Shown piece by piece: positions 1-12,552 of a stretch of DNA of 64,000 bases (position 1 is its first letter; each line of letters starts with the position of its first letter). This DNA comes from Linum tenue (Eukaryota > Streptophyta > Magnoliopsida > Malpighiales > Linaceae), in contig CAMGYJ010000006.1 of the NCBI GenBank assembly GCA_946122785.1, positions 68,263,676 through 68,327,675 on the forward strand. Reading direction: 5' to 3'. The notes under the pieces were generated by a model that was not told the DNA's origin, ran no database searches, and saw only the letters and a list, made by a program, of their open reading frames with translations. Made by a program: the position numbers and the translations under genes.

Positions 1-930
1 AGACGTGGTCAACCTGACATATTATTAGGTCGACCTTAAAGACAATTTGTCACTACCAGAACCTTTAAGGTCGACCTTTGCTCTTCCTAGGTCGACCTAT
101 CCAGCAGGAAAATACCAATTTACCAACAAAAGCAAGTGCAATATTACCACGAACAACGGATAGGTCGACCAGACAACTTGAGCGGCCGACCTTTTAAGCA
201 CAACATAGTCTTACAAACAAAGCCAAGGTCGACATTCAGGATGAACAACCACAACAAACAGGAACGGCCGACCTTGAAGAACATTAGGTCGACCTATTGG
301 GTTGATCTTCCTTACCTCGCAAGTACATAAGTCCGAGTGTTGTGCCCTAAATTCAATTGCGAACAATTGTCAAGCAGAGGTCGACCTGATTGAGATAAGG
401 GTCGACCCAATGGTATTCTGCACGCAACAATAAATCAAATTAGACGATAGAAATTACGCATTATACAAGATGGCGGCGAATGCTACATTAGGTCAACCTC
501 ACCTTCGACGTGGTTGACCACTTTTAACATGTAGAATAGCAACCGCGAACGATCTTCTTCACAAAGGCTCTAACCGTAAAAAAACATAATTCAGAGTTTT
601 GGTGGCAGAGAAGGTGAAATATATTCGTATTTATAGATATTTAGGACGTGAACGGGTCGAATTAAGTGGTAGATAAGTTAGAGTTACCTTTCTGGTGTTG
701 GAGTCCTTATCCAATTCGGATACGGTGTCCATGAGGTCGACCCCGTACTTATGCGGTCGACCTATTAAGTGCAAAATGGTCGGCCTATGAGGTAATTGGT
801 TTGACCTTTCATTCTGTTCGCTTCCCAAAGAGGTCGACCATTTGTTATAGACGGTCACCGCGTCGTTGAACCTCATAACACTGAAACAGCATGTTCGGTC
901 GGTCTCATCCTATATTAGGTCGACCGAAAA
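1..930. repeat. Array of the 8-bp palindrome GGTCGACC and near variants
   Basis: Exact GGTCGACC occurs at about 28, 69, 90, 163, 287, 379, 400, 735, 755, 832 and 918. At least seven one-base variants (GGCCGACC, GGTCAACC, GGTTGACC, GGTCGGCC, GGTCGACA) lie between them. I saw no comparable cluster elsewhere in the 64 kb. Spacing is irregular and the DNA between copies is not repeated, so this is not a tandem satellite. Short open frames here contain the motif in several frames and look fortuitous. The array runs to the left edge, so its true extent is unknown. By analogy with the motif-rich ends of the CACTA and hAT elements in this window, it may be the subterminal region of a DNA transposon; that is inference. 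Confidence 0.8.
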
Positions 931-938
931 GTCCATGT

Positions 939-962
939 TACGGTGACATGCATGTCACCGTA
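939..962. repeat. Perfect 24-bp palindrome
   Basis: The two 12-base halves (TACGGTGACATG and its reverse complement) meet without a spacer, giving a perfect inverted repeat. It lies 14 bases after the last GGTCGACC copy, just where the motif array ends, so it could belong to the same element. No function can be assigned. Confidence 0.85.
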
Positions 963-2759
963 GCAAAGTCCTATATGTTATTATAATATTATCTACATGT
1001 TATATGAGATTAAATATAATTTATATATGCATACAATATTTTTTTCATATATCGAGGTTAAATCGTGCTAAGCTGGCATAAACCGATTGACCCATTAACC
1101 CTTGATCCACTAGCTAGATCGGGTCAACATGCTAAACCAACTTGACAACCTTGATTTGAAGTATCATTGTATGAAAATATGATCTATGATGAGTAAAAAT
1201 AGGATAAGTATAATTAAATATTGTGATAAATCAAGGTAAACGAGTCAAGAACAGGCGGAACAAGGCGACACAAAAGGAAAGTAGTACACATGTCAAACCC
1301 CATACTATTGGGTACCCCAACATGGATCAGATCGAGTAATGCCCGACGAGACGGGTTCAAATTGCCATCACTACTACCAATTTTATTATAGCTACAAGAC
1401 TTTGTTGTAATTGCTTTAACACTTTTACATCATTCGTTTTATATTTTGATATACTACACAACATCATGTGATGTGCTATAAACTGAATATAATTTTTCAA
1501 ATTTAAATAAAATACAAAGATTATTGTTTAATTGGAAATAATATATCTCTAGCTAAATTAGAGGTAACTGAAAGATTTGAAAAATAACTACGTTAAGATA
1601 GAAGAGGGCAAAATAAATATTGGATTTGGATCGAGATAGGTGTGATCCAAATAGGTAAGCACTTAATTATTTATATCGTCTTAATTATAGAGTACAAATG
1701 ATACTTTACAAGGTGTTTGGTATATATGGAGTTCAAATGTTTCAACGATATAATGTACAACTCTCCATCACTAAAACATGCAAATAGATTTATGTGAATT
1801 TTATTTTTCACAAATTATGACATATGTAAGCTTCGCGTTTATTATATATCATTCTCGATAAGCGAATTTTTCTTTCATTTTCCAAGCTAATTTACCACTG
1901 AAAACACAATTTTCACATCTTAACTCCATATAACCAAATCAAATGACATGCAAAACCGAATACTAAAATAAACGAGTCAAACAGTCGCAACAAAGTGTCA
2001 CAATTCATCTGGTTGTTTTTATTTGAGAAGATGGACTTGCACTAAAGATTTCCAAATATTCTCTTCATGGACCATACAATATATAACGTGGCCCATTAGT
2101 GTCGCTAAAACAGGGTGCTAAGACATGACTTCGCCTTTGGTTTCACAACTATAATAATTAAGCTTTGCTTGACATAATTTAATCGAATCTTTGCATCAAG
2201 AATTCTCACTTTGTTCTTTTTTTCATAAATAATCAAGGGTTAATTGTAATAATCAAGGGAGTGGGAGGAGATTAGTGGATTTTTTTTATATATCTCATGA
2301 ATTTGGTTACAGAGTTCAGCAATATCAAGATTATTTTTCTCTATACATCTCTATTCTTAACCCTCTCACCTTTTACCTCCTTGAGCTCCTCCTCCGTCAC
2401 CCAACAATTCGCTTCGATTTCTTCCTAAGTCACCTACTCAATAAACCAAGTCACATAATCTCATTAGATAAAATATTTCAAATCAACCACTAATTTAATG
2501 CTAGTAATATCTCGTTTATTCTCGGTGGAATGTAATATTCTCCTACATGTGGAGCTTTTTTGGAAGGACGACAAGATATCAACTTTTGATTATAAAAAGA
2601 TGCAATAATTCCAATAAGCATTATAAGGACCCCGAAGACTAGATCCCATTAACGTATTCAATATCGTATACTACGGCACACTATAACTATCTATTAACTA
2701 TGACAAGAAATGCCAAAAGGTTTTTTTTTTTTTTTTTTGCTTAGCATAATCTAGAGAGG
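963..2759. other. AT-rich DNA without a recognisable gene
   Basis: This stretch holds only short open frames with no recognisable protein similarity, homopolymer runs (including about 18 T at 2721-2738) and low-complexity sequence. I see no RNA gene or complete element in it. Confidence 0.6.
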
Positions 2760-3660
2760 TAGGGTGTTAATCGGTTGGTGGTTTTTTCGGTTAAACCGAA
2801 GCCCGAACCGAAAACTGCGGTTATTCACCGAACCGATAACCGAAAATAATGATTCGGTGTCGGCTTCGGTTGGCTGTTTTGGGATTTTTGCTAACCGGCA
2901 ACCGACGGTTGCAACACCGATATAATCTCGGTGCACCGCCAAAACCGCAAACCTCTAGAGACTCTCCCTCTCTGCTCTCACCATCACGCCTCATACCTCT
3001 CCCTGAACTCCAAACCCTCCTTCTTCACTCGTCACTCTCCAAATCCCTTCAATCTCACCTTCCTCGGTGTGATTCCCTTCTTCCTCATACTCTTGTATTC
3101 CTCTATCTCTCCTAATGGTGAGATTTGGCGGAAAGATTTGACGGCGAGGGTCGTGGTGGCGACGAACGAGAACTTTGACCGGCGATCTCTTCCTCTCCTT
3201 TCTTCTCGAAGCACGATCCAGAACAGTGGAAGCAGATCCATCCCTCAGTCCTTCTTCCTCTTCCTCCTGTGTTCCTCCGTTTCTCCTTGGCGATTTGGCA
3301 GAAGCAGATCCTTCTCCGCCGTCCACAACGCGATTCGGCGGCGAGATTCGGCAGTCGGATCCAGAAATCCGGCCAGATCCAACTTCTGCTCCGTGCATGT
3401 TCATCGCCGGTGAGGAGAAGTATTGGGTGGAGCCTGGAGGCGCAGAATGGAGAGGGAAGGATGAGCAGAGAAGACTCGAGAGGGTGGATGCACTCGGTTT
3501 CGGGAAACCGATCAACCGATTGTATTTTGTCGGTGTCGGTGTCGGATAACCGATAATCATATCGGTGTCGGTGTCGGTGGGGGGATTTGGCTCTTTAATG
3601 GTGTCGGGTAACCGACCCGTCGGTTCGGTTAAACCGTAACCGAACCGACTATCACCCCTA
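2760..3660. mobile_element. Non-autonomous hAT-like element with CGGTT-rich ends
   Basis: The left end begins TAGGGTGTTAATCGGTT and the right end, read inward on the other strand, begins TAGGGGTGATAGTCGGTT. Both subterminal regions are packed with CGGTT/AACCG motifs, the same organisation as the element at 18814-20010, which has an 8-bp target duplication. Here the flanking 8-mers do not match, so an end may have been rearranged or the duplication lost. Open frames of up to about 250 codons inside resemble no protein I recognise and include the repeat arrays, so I do not call a gene. Confidence 0.7.
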
Positions 3661-4305
3661 TTGCTTTCAGCGCGTACAGAAAACTTTGTGCACATTATAA
3701 AGTGGGAAAGAACAGAGATGGAAATTGGAAAGAGCATATTTTGGTAGATCAATGATATGCTTCTCTTACTGCAACCGCAAAATTATGCCTTCTTGGTTGC
3801 TAGCATGTTTTTTCCTTTAGCCTTAAGGTCGTCACTTCAGGGTGAAACTTTCTCTGTCCCATTACAAAAAGATGAATTTGTAAAATTGCTTTTCTCTTCA
3901 TTATTGTACGAGTTCTTTTTGGGTGACAATGCCAACACGGCAAAACCTACCAATTTGATTGTGTCTTTTTGAGTAAAAGTAAGCTGTAGTTCATCAATTC
4001 AACTCAATTGCCATGTACAAGTTTCTTAGTATTTGGAGACCATCTCTGTTCACGAACTAATTTAGAGTTAAGAGATTAGATTGACCAGGAAGGCAGGAAC
4101 TCGTGCCTTTGATAATAGTTGATGTCCAATAATTCAATTTATGTTGCCCTAGATGTCGAAGGAAGACGGCCGGAGTCTCCCTGTATTGAGAAGGGAACAA
4201 TTGCATGAGAGGATTATACCAGTCAGCTGGTGGCATGGGTTCAGGCTTAGATGATAGGGAGATGTAAATCAGCAAAGGATGCATAATCTTCCTTACAAAA
4301 TAAGT
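3661..4305. other. No recognisable gene
   Basis: Only short unsupported open frames, for example one of 71 codons at 3757-3972 on the plus strand with no recognisable domain. Confidence 0.5.
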
Positions 4306-4313
4306 AACTCACA

Positions 4314-5142
4314 CAGGCGCGTAGCCAAGATTTTGTTGAGGGTGAGACCATTTAGAAAAATATATACGATAAAATAATTTTTATTTTTTTATTATGATAT
4401 AATTTTGTATTTACAAAAACTTGATAAATTAAATATTTGTCAAAACTATAAAGAATATCACTATATATGTATTAAAAAATTTATTTATGGTTTAGTTAGA
4501 CATTTGTTTTTGAATGTTGTTCTTTGTCGAGACCGTTTAGTATCAATAACTCGAGTTGGTGGGAAAGATCAAAGATCTAATAATGAAACTTATACTATTT
4601 AGTATTTACTAACACTTTTCTTCTAGCGAAAACCAACTTATACGTGCTTAAAGTTACTGTAAATTCGAATATCATGTCCTTAACAATTGGGGTTACAAAG
4701 ATTCGAACAAATAAGATATCGGTCAACCATTCTCAATTAGAAGTGCCCTAAATTTCATTCTCAATTAACTATATACTAATTAACTCATTTTCGTCCTTAT
4801 AGAAACCGCCGGTTACACTCTCTACCCCTGATCGGAATAAATTATTTTTACAAATTAGCTATGATTTGGTGGAAATTTATTGTAGATATTGAATAAATAC
4901 ATCTTTAATTTTAGGCAGATCATATGCACCATTATCATTTGTACATAGCTCGTTATAAAACATTGAATATGTCAATGCACAACTTATAAAGCATACATCA
5001 AATATTTGAAAGGTCAACCATCTTCATTTAAATACTTGTTATTTTTCATACCCGATTAACTATTATACTTAATTGACCATTTTTCATCCCGAGTCAGGGT
5101 GGGTCCCGGGACCCACCCTTTAACCCTCAGCCTCCGCCCCTG
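4314..5142. mobile_element. Non-autonomous hAT element (829 bp) with 8-bp target duplication
   Basis: The left end begins CAGGCGCGTAGCCAAG. The right end read inward begins CAGGGGCGGAGGCTGAG, a common plant hAT terminus. The 8-bp sequence AACTCACA is directly repeated at 4306-4313 and 5143-5150, exactly abutting both ends. An 8-bp duplication with CAGGGGCGG-type ends is typical of hAT transposons. The interior is AT-rich and has no transposase ORF, so the copy depends on an autonomous relative. Confidence 0.9.
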
Positions 5143-5150
5143 AACTCACA

Positions 5151-7117
5151 CAAATCAAAAGTCACAATTACAACCTCACAACCTATCGAATTTCCACATC
5201 TGACTTGAGTATCAGAGGTCGTTCTACCAATGCCTAGTCAGTACCTTGCGTTGTTTGTAGGAATTGAAATCTACCCAACTTGATGTGCTTGATCTAGGCT
5301 CTTTCATAATTGTCAATATCTGTTGATGCCAATAAGTCGATTTTTTTGGGAGAGATTCAGTAATGGATCTTATACCATATACTAACACACATTCTCAAAT
5401 GAAAGTAACTCATATAAGCTTAAAAGTTTGCAAAGTCTGTAATACTGTGCGCTTAACAAATGAGATCATTGAGATTCAGATAGAAAATATGTCCGATTAC
5501 AAAATGTCTAATACTATATCTAGAATCAATTGATTCCAACGATTCAAATCGATGATAAAAGTTGAGTAATAAATCTTTAATATACCGTAACAATTTCAAA
5601 TGTACACGGTTGCTTTATGAAAAAGAGGGAAATCCAAATTTAACTCGGACGTATATGGGCCGGGTTGGGCTGGGCACAATGATTCTTCCAGCTTTCATTT
5701 TCTTGTCCCATCTCCATCACAAAGTTTACCTTTCCGCAACTTTTTTTTGGGCCACCATATATTTGTTCATAAATTTCATTTACTTGCCCATTAAATTATG
5801 GTTGAAAATATTGGTTGGGGAATATGTAGTGGTAGACCAATAATTTTTCACGATATATATAGATTAGATTTGTGAGTGGTGGGGCACGAATGTGTGTGCC
5901 TGCCCACTTTTGGGCCTATGAGAGGGCATCGGAAGAACATGATATTGCAGTCTGAAAATGACCCTCCATCCCGAAAGTCTCTAGTTTATATTAAGGGTTG
6001 TTCAACGGTTTGGTCCGTATTGGAGGGCACCAAATTAAACTGGCATTTGAAATGGACTATACTGAATATCTTGTATTTGGGTTTTTTGTCTTGTAAATTT
6101 TTAAAATACATAAAAAAAATTAGACGGTAGTAACATTAGAATCGAATTAAACCATATTGAATGCAATGGTACTGCTATGATATTCAATCTTTCTTTGACT
6201 ATCGAATTGAGATTCTCATAATTTATTTCGTACCGGATCAGACATCACAGTTGCTTACCCATATTTTTATTTGGGCATCCATCCAAAAACAAATTCTCCA
6301 CTCCTCCAACCAATCTACATATGATCTGTCGTTGTAGTTATTATTTCCCACACAAATATTTATGAGGTCATGGCCATATCAGGACTTGCATAAAATATAT
6401 TTGGGAGATGCTCTAGTCTTTTCCATTACTTCCCTCCCTAGTAAGTCATATGTAATGAATGTCAACTCCAACGAATGTATACAATTCATCCAATGTTGGA
6501 CACTTGGTGTGGGCACTAATGACACCTACAAAAATTTCGATTGGAATGGAAGTAGTCAAGCTTGTAGACTATGATCGTGGTTTCATTAACATACTCTATA
6601 AACTCAACAACCACTAACTAACACGAACAAGACTCAAATGATACAAAACAAAACATTAATGACTGAAGCAAATAAATCAACACGACACAACAAGACTTGA
6701 AATTCAAACAGCTTCCTGCACGCCGCTACCTTCTTCTCTAGCTCCAATCCGAGTTCAATTCTCTTGACTTTAACAGTTTGTACATATCTACTGTAAGTTG
6801 GGCTTAAATCAATATTGTTGTTGGGAAGATACGAACAACGACAATCTGATAACTCTAATCACAATATTTGAAAACTCATGATTTCTATACTTCGACTTGT
6901 TATAAAACATTAAAATAATCAATTTTTCATTAATCGAGTGGTATATTTTACGGATAGATAAATACTACATAGGAAGAATGGGATGTTTGTGGTGGTGGGA
7001 GGAAGTCCCCACTTCCTGCTTGGGTCCGTCCTGCCGCTTCTCATTTTTCAAACCCTTTGGCGATCAATTAAGAACTCAACCCTCCTTTCACTTTCCTTTC
7101 CTTTGCATCAACACTTG

Positions 7118-7118
<1 letters not shown>
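5151..7118. other. AT-rich DNA without a recognisable gene
   Basis: Several open frames of 70-93 codons occur (5562-5843, 5876-6130, 6362-6574), none with a recognisable domain. Near 5992-6020 a sequence starting TTAAGGGTTGTTCAACGGT resembles one end of a hAT-type element, but I cannot find a partner end. Confidence 0.5.
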
Positions 7119-7119
<1 letters not shown>

Positions 7120-7149
<30 letters not shown>

Positions 7150-7155
7150 CTTCTT
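7120..7155. repeat. (CTT)n microsatellite
   Basis: About twelve uninterrupted CTT units. It produces serine and phenylalanine runs in the overlapping short open frames, which are therefore not evidence for genes. Confidence 0.95.
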
Positions 7156-7445
7156 TGTGTTATCCAGTTATCCTAAATCAATTAGCAACTTGCCGTTCGG
7201 GCAACGTGTGCCAACAGGGCTGTAAATGAGCTTTGAGACCCATTTTTCAACATAGAGATTTGTGCTGCAGCGAGATATACATGGATGACCACAACATATT
7301 TTTCGCGGTCTAAATTCTTCGATTTGGAATTGACCAGAACGGGCCATCTTTCCAATGAGATCGAATGATACAAGAATTCATCAACAATATTGTGAAGAGG
7401 TCGCTGGTAATTGTGGGCAGTTTATAAGAGAGTTTGATATATTCA

Positions 7446-7775
7446 GGCCCGGCCCAGACCCTGTGCTGGTCAGACCCACAGCACAGGGCCTCAATTTTAT
7501 GGGCCTCTTAATAAGTCTTGAGGCCCACTTCGACTGGCAAGCCTACATATAATTCAGTAGTCCGGCGGCCCAACTTTGGGCAACAACTCTCGGCCACTTC
7601 GTCTGGCAAAGGCTGAAGCCCACTTGGGCTGGCAACAAGTCTGGCAAGGCGGAGGCCCACTTGGGCTGGCAACAAATCCCACACAAAAACCAAATGTAGC
7701 AACTGCCATGGAAGGGAATCGAACCATTGATCTCCTTATCATTAAAAGGAGAATTAACCACTAAGCTAGAGCTTG
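7446..7775 (-). mobile_element. tRNA-derived SINE-like element with pol III A and B boxes
   Basis: On the minus strand a tRNA-like head contains an A box, TAGCTTAGTGG (7768-7758), and a perfect B box, GGTTCGATTCC (7725-7715), 32 bases apart. Between them is an anticodon-arm-like stem, TCTCCTT with AAGGAGA. There is no pairing acceptor stem, so this is not a functional tRNA gene. The body downstream repeats a unit containing TTGCCAGCCCAAGTGGGC. Its distal end (7446-7490) holds a perfect 10-bp hairpin, CCCTGTGCTG with CAGCACAGGG, and reads CAGGCCCGGCCC at the extreme, which could instead be the end of a hAT-type element next to the SINE head. Exact limits and target duplication are not resolved. 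Confidence 0.6.
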
Positions 7776-8173
7776 TTTGATGTCTTACAAGGTACAATTA
7801 ACTGTTATTGTATTAACGCCTCTCTTCTTCTTTTTCCAAAAATTTCTCAACTTCCCAAAACCATCCACGCCAAATATGAATTATTCACACTCAATTATAA
7901 TTAACTCCTAATCTATGTCCATCCTACTATCCAGGCTCCTAATCAACTTATTTTAAGTTCCAACCTTTTTTTTTCTTTTGTAGGGAATTTAATATTGATT
8001 GAAAATTTGAAATCATTAATCTTTGATTATGATTTTTAATTATGTCAACCCAAAATTTTGAAAAGGTAGTTCTAAGCGTAAAAGAAAACAGAGAATTGAG
8101 GAGCTAGGATACTAGTAGTCGATCTTGATGGCAATTCGAGAATTAGAAGTGAGGCTAAATCTTTGGCACAAAA

Positions 8174-8273
8174 NNNNNNNNNNNNNNNNNNNNNNNNNNN
8201 NNNNNNNNNNNNNNNNNNNNNNNNNNNNNNNNNNNNNNNNNNNNNNNNNNNNNNNNNNNNNNNNNNNNNNNNN
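8174..8273. other. Assembly gap of 100 N
   Basis: Exactly 100 unknown bases, the usual placeholder for a gap of unknown size. It interrupts the LTR fragment to its right. Confidence 0.99.
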
Positions 8274-8717
8274 CTGCTTTGTACTGGTGTTCTTGACGCC
8301 AGTAGTGGAGTTCTGTGTTCATAGCCTCAGCTTTCTATCCCGGTGAAGACTAGTCGTCTGCCGGGTAGTTAGACTGAGAGGGCTTGGTCAGCTTAAGAGA
8401 TTCCAAGCTACTGTCGGATCTTCCGCAGTCTAATCAACAGTAAATCAACCCAGGGAATTGCAATTGAACCTAACTAAGGGGCTAGGGGGACTCAATCCCG
8501 AGTGACTCTTACCTGCTTTTGAAAACCGAACCATTTCCTGCTTTCTTACTGCTTTTGCTTTAAACAACAATCACTCGAATTAGTTTGCTAGATAATAGAG
8601 AATCACGGAGTAAGCAGTAGATCTAGACCCCGGGTTGATAATTAAACTTGCATGTTACTGCATTCCCGGACTGCGATTACACTTGGTCGCAGTTTGGTGT
8701 TGTGTTTTGGCGTGTCA
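8274..8717 (+). mobile_element. 3' part of an Athila-related LTR
   Basis: The order of conserved blocks matches the LTRs at 30293-31628 and 52277-53666: a TAC..GTA hairpin followed by GTGGAG, a stem with TAGTC in its loop, CTTCCGCAGT-like sequence, the tract ending GGGGGACTCAATCCCGAGTGAC, CCCGGGTTGA, and an ACACTTGG block just before the CA end at 8716-8717. Sequence identity is low, so it is a different family member. The 5' part lies in or beyond the gap. No primer-binding site follows, so it is a solo or truncated LTR. Confidence 0.7.
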
Positions 8718-9089
8718 AACACATACTCGTTAATATAAAAAAGGGTTTGATATAGAGCATTTGTGAATAGTAATTACAAAACACAATTTCAGAAGCTCAT
8801 TCTACTACAATGAGATTCAATTGCTTTAGGAAATTTTATATTTAACAACTTTGATAAAGCTATTCAAATTTCTTGATAACTACCATGTATGCCAGTGACA
8901 TAATATACATACTATTATATCTAATCTGGGTCATAAAGTAATTAACAAATAAACTATATAAAGGATATGCTTTCCTTTTCACTCTAACAAAAAAGAAATT
9001 CTCATATACACCCAAGAACAATAAGTTGGTTAAAAAATAAGCTATATCATTTATAAATCATTCGATATAGAAAAGAATACCGTTTCACA

Positions 9090-11183
9090 GATTCCTTTGT
9101 CGTTGTTTTGCATTTTCCACAGAAGAAACCATCAACTTCTTCTCGAACTAAACGACGGCAGTCTGTAGTTGCACATCCGTTGTAATACCAGTTGTCTTTG
9201 ATGTTTGAAACAACACAGTTCAATTCCAAAGTATTCTGTCCAATAGTAACACGTTTTGGGATTACAATGGGTGAATTAAATAAACAAAAATGGTCGGTGT
9301 AACAATAGTAACACGTTTCGGGATGAAATGACCTGTTCTTTATTTTCGTTTCTCATATTCAACAGTTCTTCAATGGTAACATTGGGGATAATTATTGGAG
9401 CTTGGTCAATACCAATAAACTGTGGTGCATTGTTCCCAGGAAGCCTAACAGAAATGACAAAGTAAAGTTATACCACATTTCAGCTATAAAGCATTAGAAA
9501 AATAAATAAATTTTGAATAATATACGCATTACCTTTGTTGTTCAGCAGTAATTTCTGGAATATTCAGATTGGCATACAGTCTTGTTGCGCTAGATGATGA
9601 TAAATAGAATTTCTCTGAAAAGAAAGGGGTTTAGAATAAGCAACTGAGAAAATGAATAACTTCATAAATGAAATGCACAATATTTTTTATATAGAAGAAG
9701 AGAGCAGCATTGGTAATGGCAAAAACATTAAAACAAAGTAGAATCGATTTACTGCTTACTATTCCATGTTTTGACGAACAAAGACGTAGCTACGACAACA
9801 GTAGTTGCATTTCCGGTAGGGTCAACAATACTATCCAGCTGACTCATTGTTCTTCCCCACAAGGAGATCTTAATAATGTGTCCACTACATTTGAAAAAAC
9901 CAAGGTATTTAGTCTTTTTGCAAAAACATTAGTTCAAGTGAATATAAAGAGAATGGATTAAAATTGGAATGAATTCAGTTTGTATAGATGAGAAAGACCT
10001 ACCAAGTAAGCCTAGGCTATTATGTAAAAACTAATTAGCATTTTTCTGCCTAGGTGAAATAACCAGCAGCTAAACTACTTATATGATAAAGTACTTAGAA
10101 TATGATCTTAATAAATCTCGGTAATAGATACTTTAGCTGATGCTATTGAAAAAAATGCCTAGTAATAATTATCATCGAGTGGAGAAAATAGATAATAAGT
10201 GAAAACTAAATGGTAATGAGTTGTGATCAGCAAGTACTTCATATTCAATTGACAAACAACTAAAATTTCATTAAATAGCAGAGACCCTAAATAAAAAAGT
10301 AATTGGCAACAGGAATATATAAGCTACAGTTGAGTGATACTAAGAAGTTACTCAGAAAAGTAAAAAGGAAAGCAACATGCATTTCAACTCATTTCTATAA
10401 CGGGTTCAGAACAACGATTTTCATCAACATCTCCTATAGGTAGTGTATACTAAAATGACCATCAGTTCTAAAAATCCCATTTACTAATTTGAACAGTTGA
10501 GTGATACTAAGAAATTACTCAGAAAACTGGATTGTCATATCCCTTCGTGGAGTCCTGTTTGTTGATGATTTGGGAGTTTCAATTGGTCCATAGGTTTTCA
10601 ACACTCCATAGGCGTCTGTGTGCATAAGTGTAATTCAAGCCGTTAGAATATAACTGATAAAGGCGTCGACCAAAAACAAACAAAACACTCACCCATCAGC
10701 TCATTAACTGTATTATTATACGTTGGAAGGTCAGATGTTTTCAAGAATCTGAACTTGTAAGTTGGGGTAGCTGGAATGTCATCGATCCGTCGAAAGACGG
10801 TATCATTAGTGAACTCAATCATTAATGGATTACCAACTGGACGGTAGCTCTTCTATGTGAGTTTTACTGAAAACTTTGAGAACTCATAAAATCTTTGCTC
10901 CTCAACTCTGTCTTGGAAGTTTTTCATTAGATCTCTCGGAACTCGAACCCATATATCAGTTCCCTAAGGACATATGAAACTATTTCAGCATTCGACGAAC
11001 ATAACTAATGTAATACTAAATGGAATGCGATAGTAGAATTACCTCAGCATCAATGAAAATGAATTCCAAACAGATAATGACATCCTTCTTAGAATTGTAA
11101 GCAATCCATTTTCTAGACACACGACAGCAAAGCTCGCTGTAAGGTTGATCGGTAGAAAGCTGAGCAATGGTGAGAGGCGCCAT
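9090..11183 (-). pseudogene. RPA1-like OB-fold gene with C-terminal zinc ribbon (copy D), broken
   Basis: Proteins of this family resemble the large subunit of replication protein A and bind single-stranded DNA. Exon 1 (11183-11043) encodes 47 residues starting MAPLTIAQLS and ending at a GT donor. Exon 2 (10963-10693) continues the first OB fold. Further exon-like blocks lie near 10615-10527, 9885-9755 (with the ISLWGR strand typical of RPA OB folds), 9616-9532, 9447-9338 and 9242-9090. The last one holds the RPA C-terminal zinc ribbon, with WYYNGC, a CRR pair and FFCGKC. An in-frame TAG at about 10855-10853 in exon 2 interrupts the reading frame. No exon completing the C-terminal OB fold is visible before the LTR fragment at 8717, so the 3' end is probably lost. 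Plant Helitrons often carry such genes, and a Helitron lies at 23.4-29 kb on the same strand. Confidence 0.75.
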
Positions 11184-11680
11184 TCTACTGTCTTTCTCTT
11201 GTAACTGAGTGAATGATTGATCGATGAAGTTGTGGCAGGTAAAATATAAGAGCGGGCTTCTGAAGCTGGTACTACATAACCGTTCATATTTAAATGAAAC
11301 CCCCATATGTAGAGTGTATTGGATAGCAGTTCTTTCCGTCAGATTCGTGAGGAAACCGTCGGGCACATTACAGCCGGTGTGGAACAGTTGTGAAATTCTA
11401 CCCTACAAAGGCGGCTGGAAGGAAGGGGAGCAGAAAGAGTGGTGTTGCCGAATTGAGAATTAGGGATTGGGAGTTTGTATTTTCTGAAGGGTAAAAAATT
11501 CGGATGGGCTTTGATCTGTTCAGACTGTGAGAAAACGGCCTGCAATGAATGGGCTTGTGTGTTTTGGATAATGTAGACAGTCAAATATCCAAATCTCTGG
11601 TTAAGAAAACCAGCTTCTGAGCTATAGATAAGCCCATTATTTAACCCTATTATGATCAACAAAATTTAGATAACAATTGT

Positions 11681-11969
11681 TAAGGGTTTGCAACGGATCA
11701 GTCTACTCCGGACCGGACCAAAATCATGAGGACCAGATCCATTAGTGAAATACATTTTAGGACCAAGGACAGGATGATCACTGCATTCAGTCCATTTGGG
11801 CAAGTTGGGTATGATATAAATATCAGCTCGTTCCATCATTTATACAGTAACTGGTAAAATCTTGAGGACAAAGAACCAGACCACATTATACTCGATATGG
11901 TGTGGTTCGGTGCAAATTTCAGTTTGGTCGGGTATGGTCCGGTACAAACCGGACCATTCCACACCCCTA
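11681..11969. mobile_element. 289-bp hAT-type MITE with 8-bp target duplication
   Basis: The ends are TAAGGGTTTGCAACGG on the left and, read inward, TAGGGGTGTGGAATGGTCC on the right. The duplication ACAATTGT abuts both ends (11673-11680 and 11970-11977). GGACC/GGTCC motifs fill the interior ends. There is no coding capacity. It lies between RPA-like copies A and D. Confidence 0.88.
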
Positions 11970-12552
11970 ACAATTGTATATGGCTTGTGTCTTGTCCAGT
12001 CATGATAATATTGGTAGTTATAAATCAAAATTGATTTGGGAAAAAACATGTTGGTATTTTTGTTTTTATTGATAAAGAATTTCGATTTATAAAAGAAATT
12101 CGAAAACTTGGGGTATATTTCCAAAAAGAAAAGCATTGAACTACGATGATACATAGAATTTTTTTTAATAATTTTCACTATTTCGACATAGGCATGAAAG
12201 TGAAAAGTTGTTTAGTTTATTTAGAACTTTAGCATACATTGCTTTTTTATCCAAATAAATAAAAGTGAAAAGTTGTAAAAGTGATTAATAAATAATTATA
12301 TCATTTTCCAACTCCTTACAAATATATAAAGTGTTTGCAGTTACATAGGATTACTTAATTATAAATGAACATATTAAATATTGGAAATGGAATGTCAGTA
12401 TGAATAATCTCAATATAGAAAAAGAAAAACATACAGAATATGAACAAACTAAAATTGTTGTCCGCAATTCACATATCCTAGCATATTACTAATCAAATGA
12501 ATAAGTATCCAATTACGCTATGGACCATGTTGTATTCTATACTGCAATGTTA

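Noticed and set aside
1..930. CRISPR array or tandem satellite
   Set aside because: The repeated unit is only 8 bp, spacing is irregular, and the setting is a plant nuclear genome.
2752..3668. 8-bp target duplication around the first hAT-like element
   Set aside because: TAGAGAGG and TTGCTTTC do not match; only the inverted ends support the call.
2991..3752. 253-codon minus-strand frame
   Set aside because: It spans the right end of a hAT element, including its CGGTT arrays, and has no recognisable domain.
7700..7775. tRNA gene on the minus strand
   Set aside because: A and B boxes and an anticodon-like stem are present, but there is no pairing acceptor stem and the sequence continues into a SINE-like body.
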